Origin: CAYUNA01 sp047629355
GTDB lineage: Bacteria; Bacteroidota; Bacteroidia; Chitinophagales; Saprospiraceae
DNA: 15,163 bases
Reading direction: 5' to 3'
NCBI GenBank assembly: GCA_047629355.1
Contig: JBLHWU010000164.1
Span: 1-15,163 of the forward strand
Below are positions 14,362 through 15,163 of the stretch, one piece after another. The first letter of the stretch is position 1, and every line of letters begins with the position of its first letter. The translations under genes were made by a program, and so were the position numbers. The notes beneath the pieces were generated by a model, which did not search any database, was not told the origin of the DNA, and worked only from the letters and a program-made list of their open reading frames with translations.

Positions 14362-14425
14362 AACTATGATTCTCTTATTTAGTGAATCCTAGACTTAAGA
14401 TTTACTAAATAATGCGAATTAAGTG
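14362..14425. repeat. AT-rich inverted repeat upstream of the IS982 element
   Basis: TTATTTAGTGAATC (14375-14388) and GATTTACTAAATAA (14399-14412) pair at 13 of 14 positions around a 10-base centre; weaker pairing continues outwards. It may be another fold-back repeat or a transposon edge. The rest of the 14087-14451 gap holds the two hairpins listed and otherwise nothing I can name. Confidence 0.4.
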
Positions 14426-14469
14426 TAGAAACGTTGTTTGAAATAAAAAAACAGATGTAGTTAGGGTGC

Positions 14470-14477
14470 TACCTTTG
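14470..14477 (+). promoter_or_regulatory. -7 box (TACCTTTG) of the IS982 transposase
   Basis: TACCTTTG is a full TAnnTTTG match and lies immediately before the first possible codons of the transposase (ATA at 14482). It implies an almost leaderless transcript. Confidence 0.4.
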
Positions 14478-14481
14478 CAAA

Positions 14482-15163
14482 ATAAAGGAATTACAATTAA
14501 TAGCACTATATTATTACATCTGCGACCATTATGATAAAGAGTTAAAATGGCATTGCCAAATATTTAGCAACTATTCTTCTTTCTCTAATATAACAGATGA
14601 AGAGTTGATAGCTATTTATCTCTATGCGGTTTCAGAGGAAGAAAAGACAAAAATTAGCTCAATTCATAAATATGCAAAAAAATATTTGATGGATTGGTTT
14701 CCAAATTGTCCTTCCTACGTTGCTTTCAATACTCGCTTAAATAGAATTGCCAATACTTTTCCTTTTTTATTGGTCTGCCTTTTACAGGATATTCCAAAAA
14801 AAGAGTCAATTTTGACATAAGTGTATTAGATTTGATGCCAATTATCACTTGTAGTGGAAAACGACAAGGTAAAGTAGCACGAAACCTAACAAACAAAGGC
14901 TATTGTGCAACCAAAAGTCTCTATTATTTTGGCGTAAAACTTCATGGAATAGGTTTCCGTCGTAAAGGAGAATTACCACTTCCTGAGTTTTTGAAATTGA
15001 TACCTGCACCAGAAAATGATTTGAATGCTTTGCGTCCAACATTAATGAGCATTATCAACAGAACTTTTTTTGCTGATAAAGCCTACATTGACAGTGATTT
15101 AGATGACATTTTAGCTGCTAATAATTCGAGAATCTTAACTCCTGTTAAACAGAAAAAAGGAGA
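14482..15163 (+). CDS. IS982-family transposase, frame broken at an A7 run, runs off window
   Basis: The first frame (about 14482-14820) gives YYYICDHYDKELKWHCQIFS, then ITDEELIAIYLYAV, FPNCPSYVAFNTRLNRI and LLQDIPKK before a TAA at 14818. The second frame, one base back from about 14802, gives FDISVLDLMPIITCSGKRQG, YCATKSLYYFGVKLHG and FADKAYIDSD before the window edge. These are the N-terminal helical part and the DDE core of IS982 transposases; the Asp of LDLMPI and of ADKAY are the first two catalytic acids, and the last lies beyond the edge. The frames meet at A7 (14796-14802) in register for a -1 slip, so this may be programmed or a disabling deletion. There is no ATG start; ATA at 14482, or a non-standard codon, would be needed. 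Confidence 0.8.

Larger units (their letters stand above)
14452..15163 (+). mobile_element. IS982-family insertion sequence, left part
   Basis: The transposase reading frame defines the element, which continues past the window. The exact left end is uncertain. An imperfect inverted repeat (CAGATGTA at 14452-14459 plus GTGCT, against AGCAC and TACATCTG at 14503-14522) surrounds the transposase start and is a candidate boundary or control region. No target duplication can be checked without the right end. Confidence 0.7.

Overview
The window looks like an AT-rich chromosomal segment from a Bacteroidota bacterium. I favour a marine or environmental lineage of the Saprospirales/Cytophagales type, but this is a guess. 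The evidence is a secreted protein with a type IX secretion (T9SS) sorting tail, an outer-membrane beta-barrel/TonB-type receptor with a CarboxypepD_reg-like N-terminus, YwbE, lipoproteins with short lipoboxes, no Shine-Dalgarno signals, and repeated promoter -7 boxes of the Bacteroidota type (TAnnTTTG) upstream of genes. No rRNA, tRNA or CRISPR array was seen.

Layout. 1-90: start of a minus-strand gene resembling periplasmic substrate-binding proteins. 174-672: decayed remnant of an outer-membrane receptor gene (minus). 771-1502: lipoprotein with a SAM-methyltransferase fold (+). 1573-2109: GNAT acetyltransferase (-). 2251-2463: small, probably truncated membrane protein (+). 2447-3229: a decayed toxin-antitoxin locus with an intact-looking antitoxin, a dead RelE/ParE-type toxin, and a membrane-protein-like ORF joined to the toxin remnant. 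3329-3532: YwbE (-). 3682-4752: secreted beta-propeller protein with a T9SS tail (+), convergent across a bidirectional terminator with a Spy/CpxP-like periplasmic protein at 4837-5613 (-). 6171-8663: large outer-membrane beta-barrel receptor (+). 8930-9949: von Willebrand factor A lipoprotein (-). 10423-13028: two-gene operon of a TPR-sensor histidine kinase and a LuxR-type response regulator, overlapping by ATGA (+). 13355-14086: TruC/RluA-type pseudouridine synthase (+). 14452-15163: left part of an IS982-family insertion sequence whose transposase frame is broken at an A7 run; it runs off the window.

The genes are mostly single-cistron housekeeping or envelope functions with long intergenic gaps. 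The kinase/regulator pair is the only clear operon. Several proteins act at the envelope (receptor, two lipoproteins, Spy-like protein, T9SS cargo, sensor kinase), but nothing in the sequence shows that they form one pathway.

The most unusual content is between the genes. Nearly every long gap holds a fold-back (near-palindromic) element. Two of them (about 8705-8925 and 13084-13243) share the end TAGACTTGTT and a common core around an AGGGA loop. A third element (6048-6139) has perfect 16-bp terminal inverted repeats with the same TAGACTT end. The same 10-bp end sits at the break point inside the decayed receptor gene (422-431). I read these as a family of miniature inverted-repeat (MITE-like) elements, possibly TA-targeting. 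That is an inference from this window alone.
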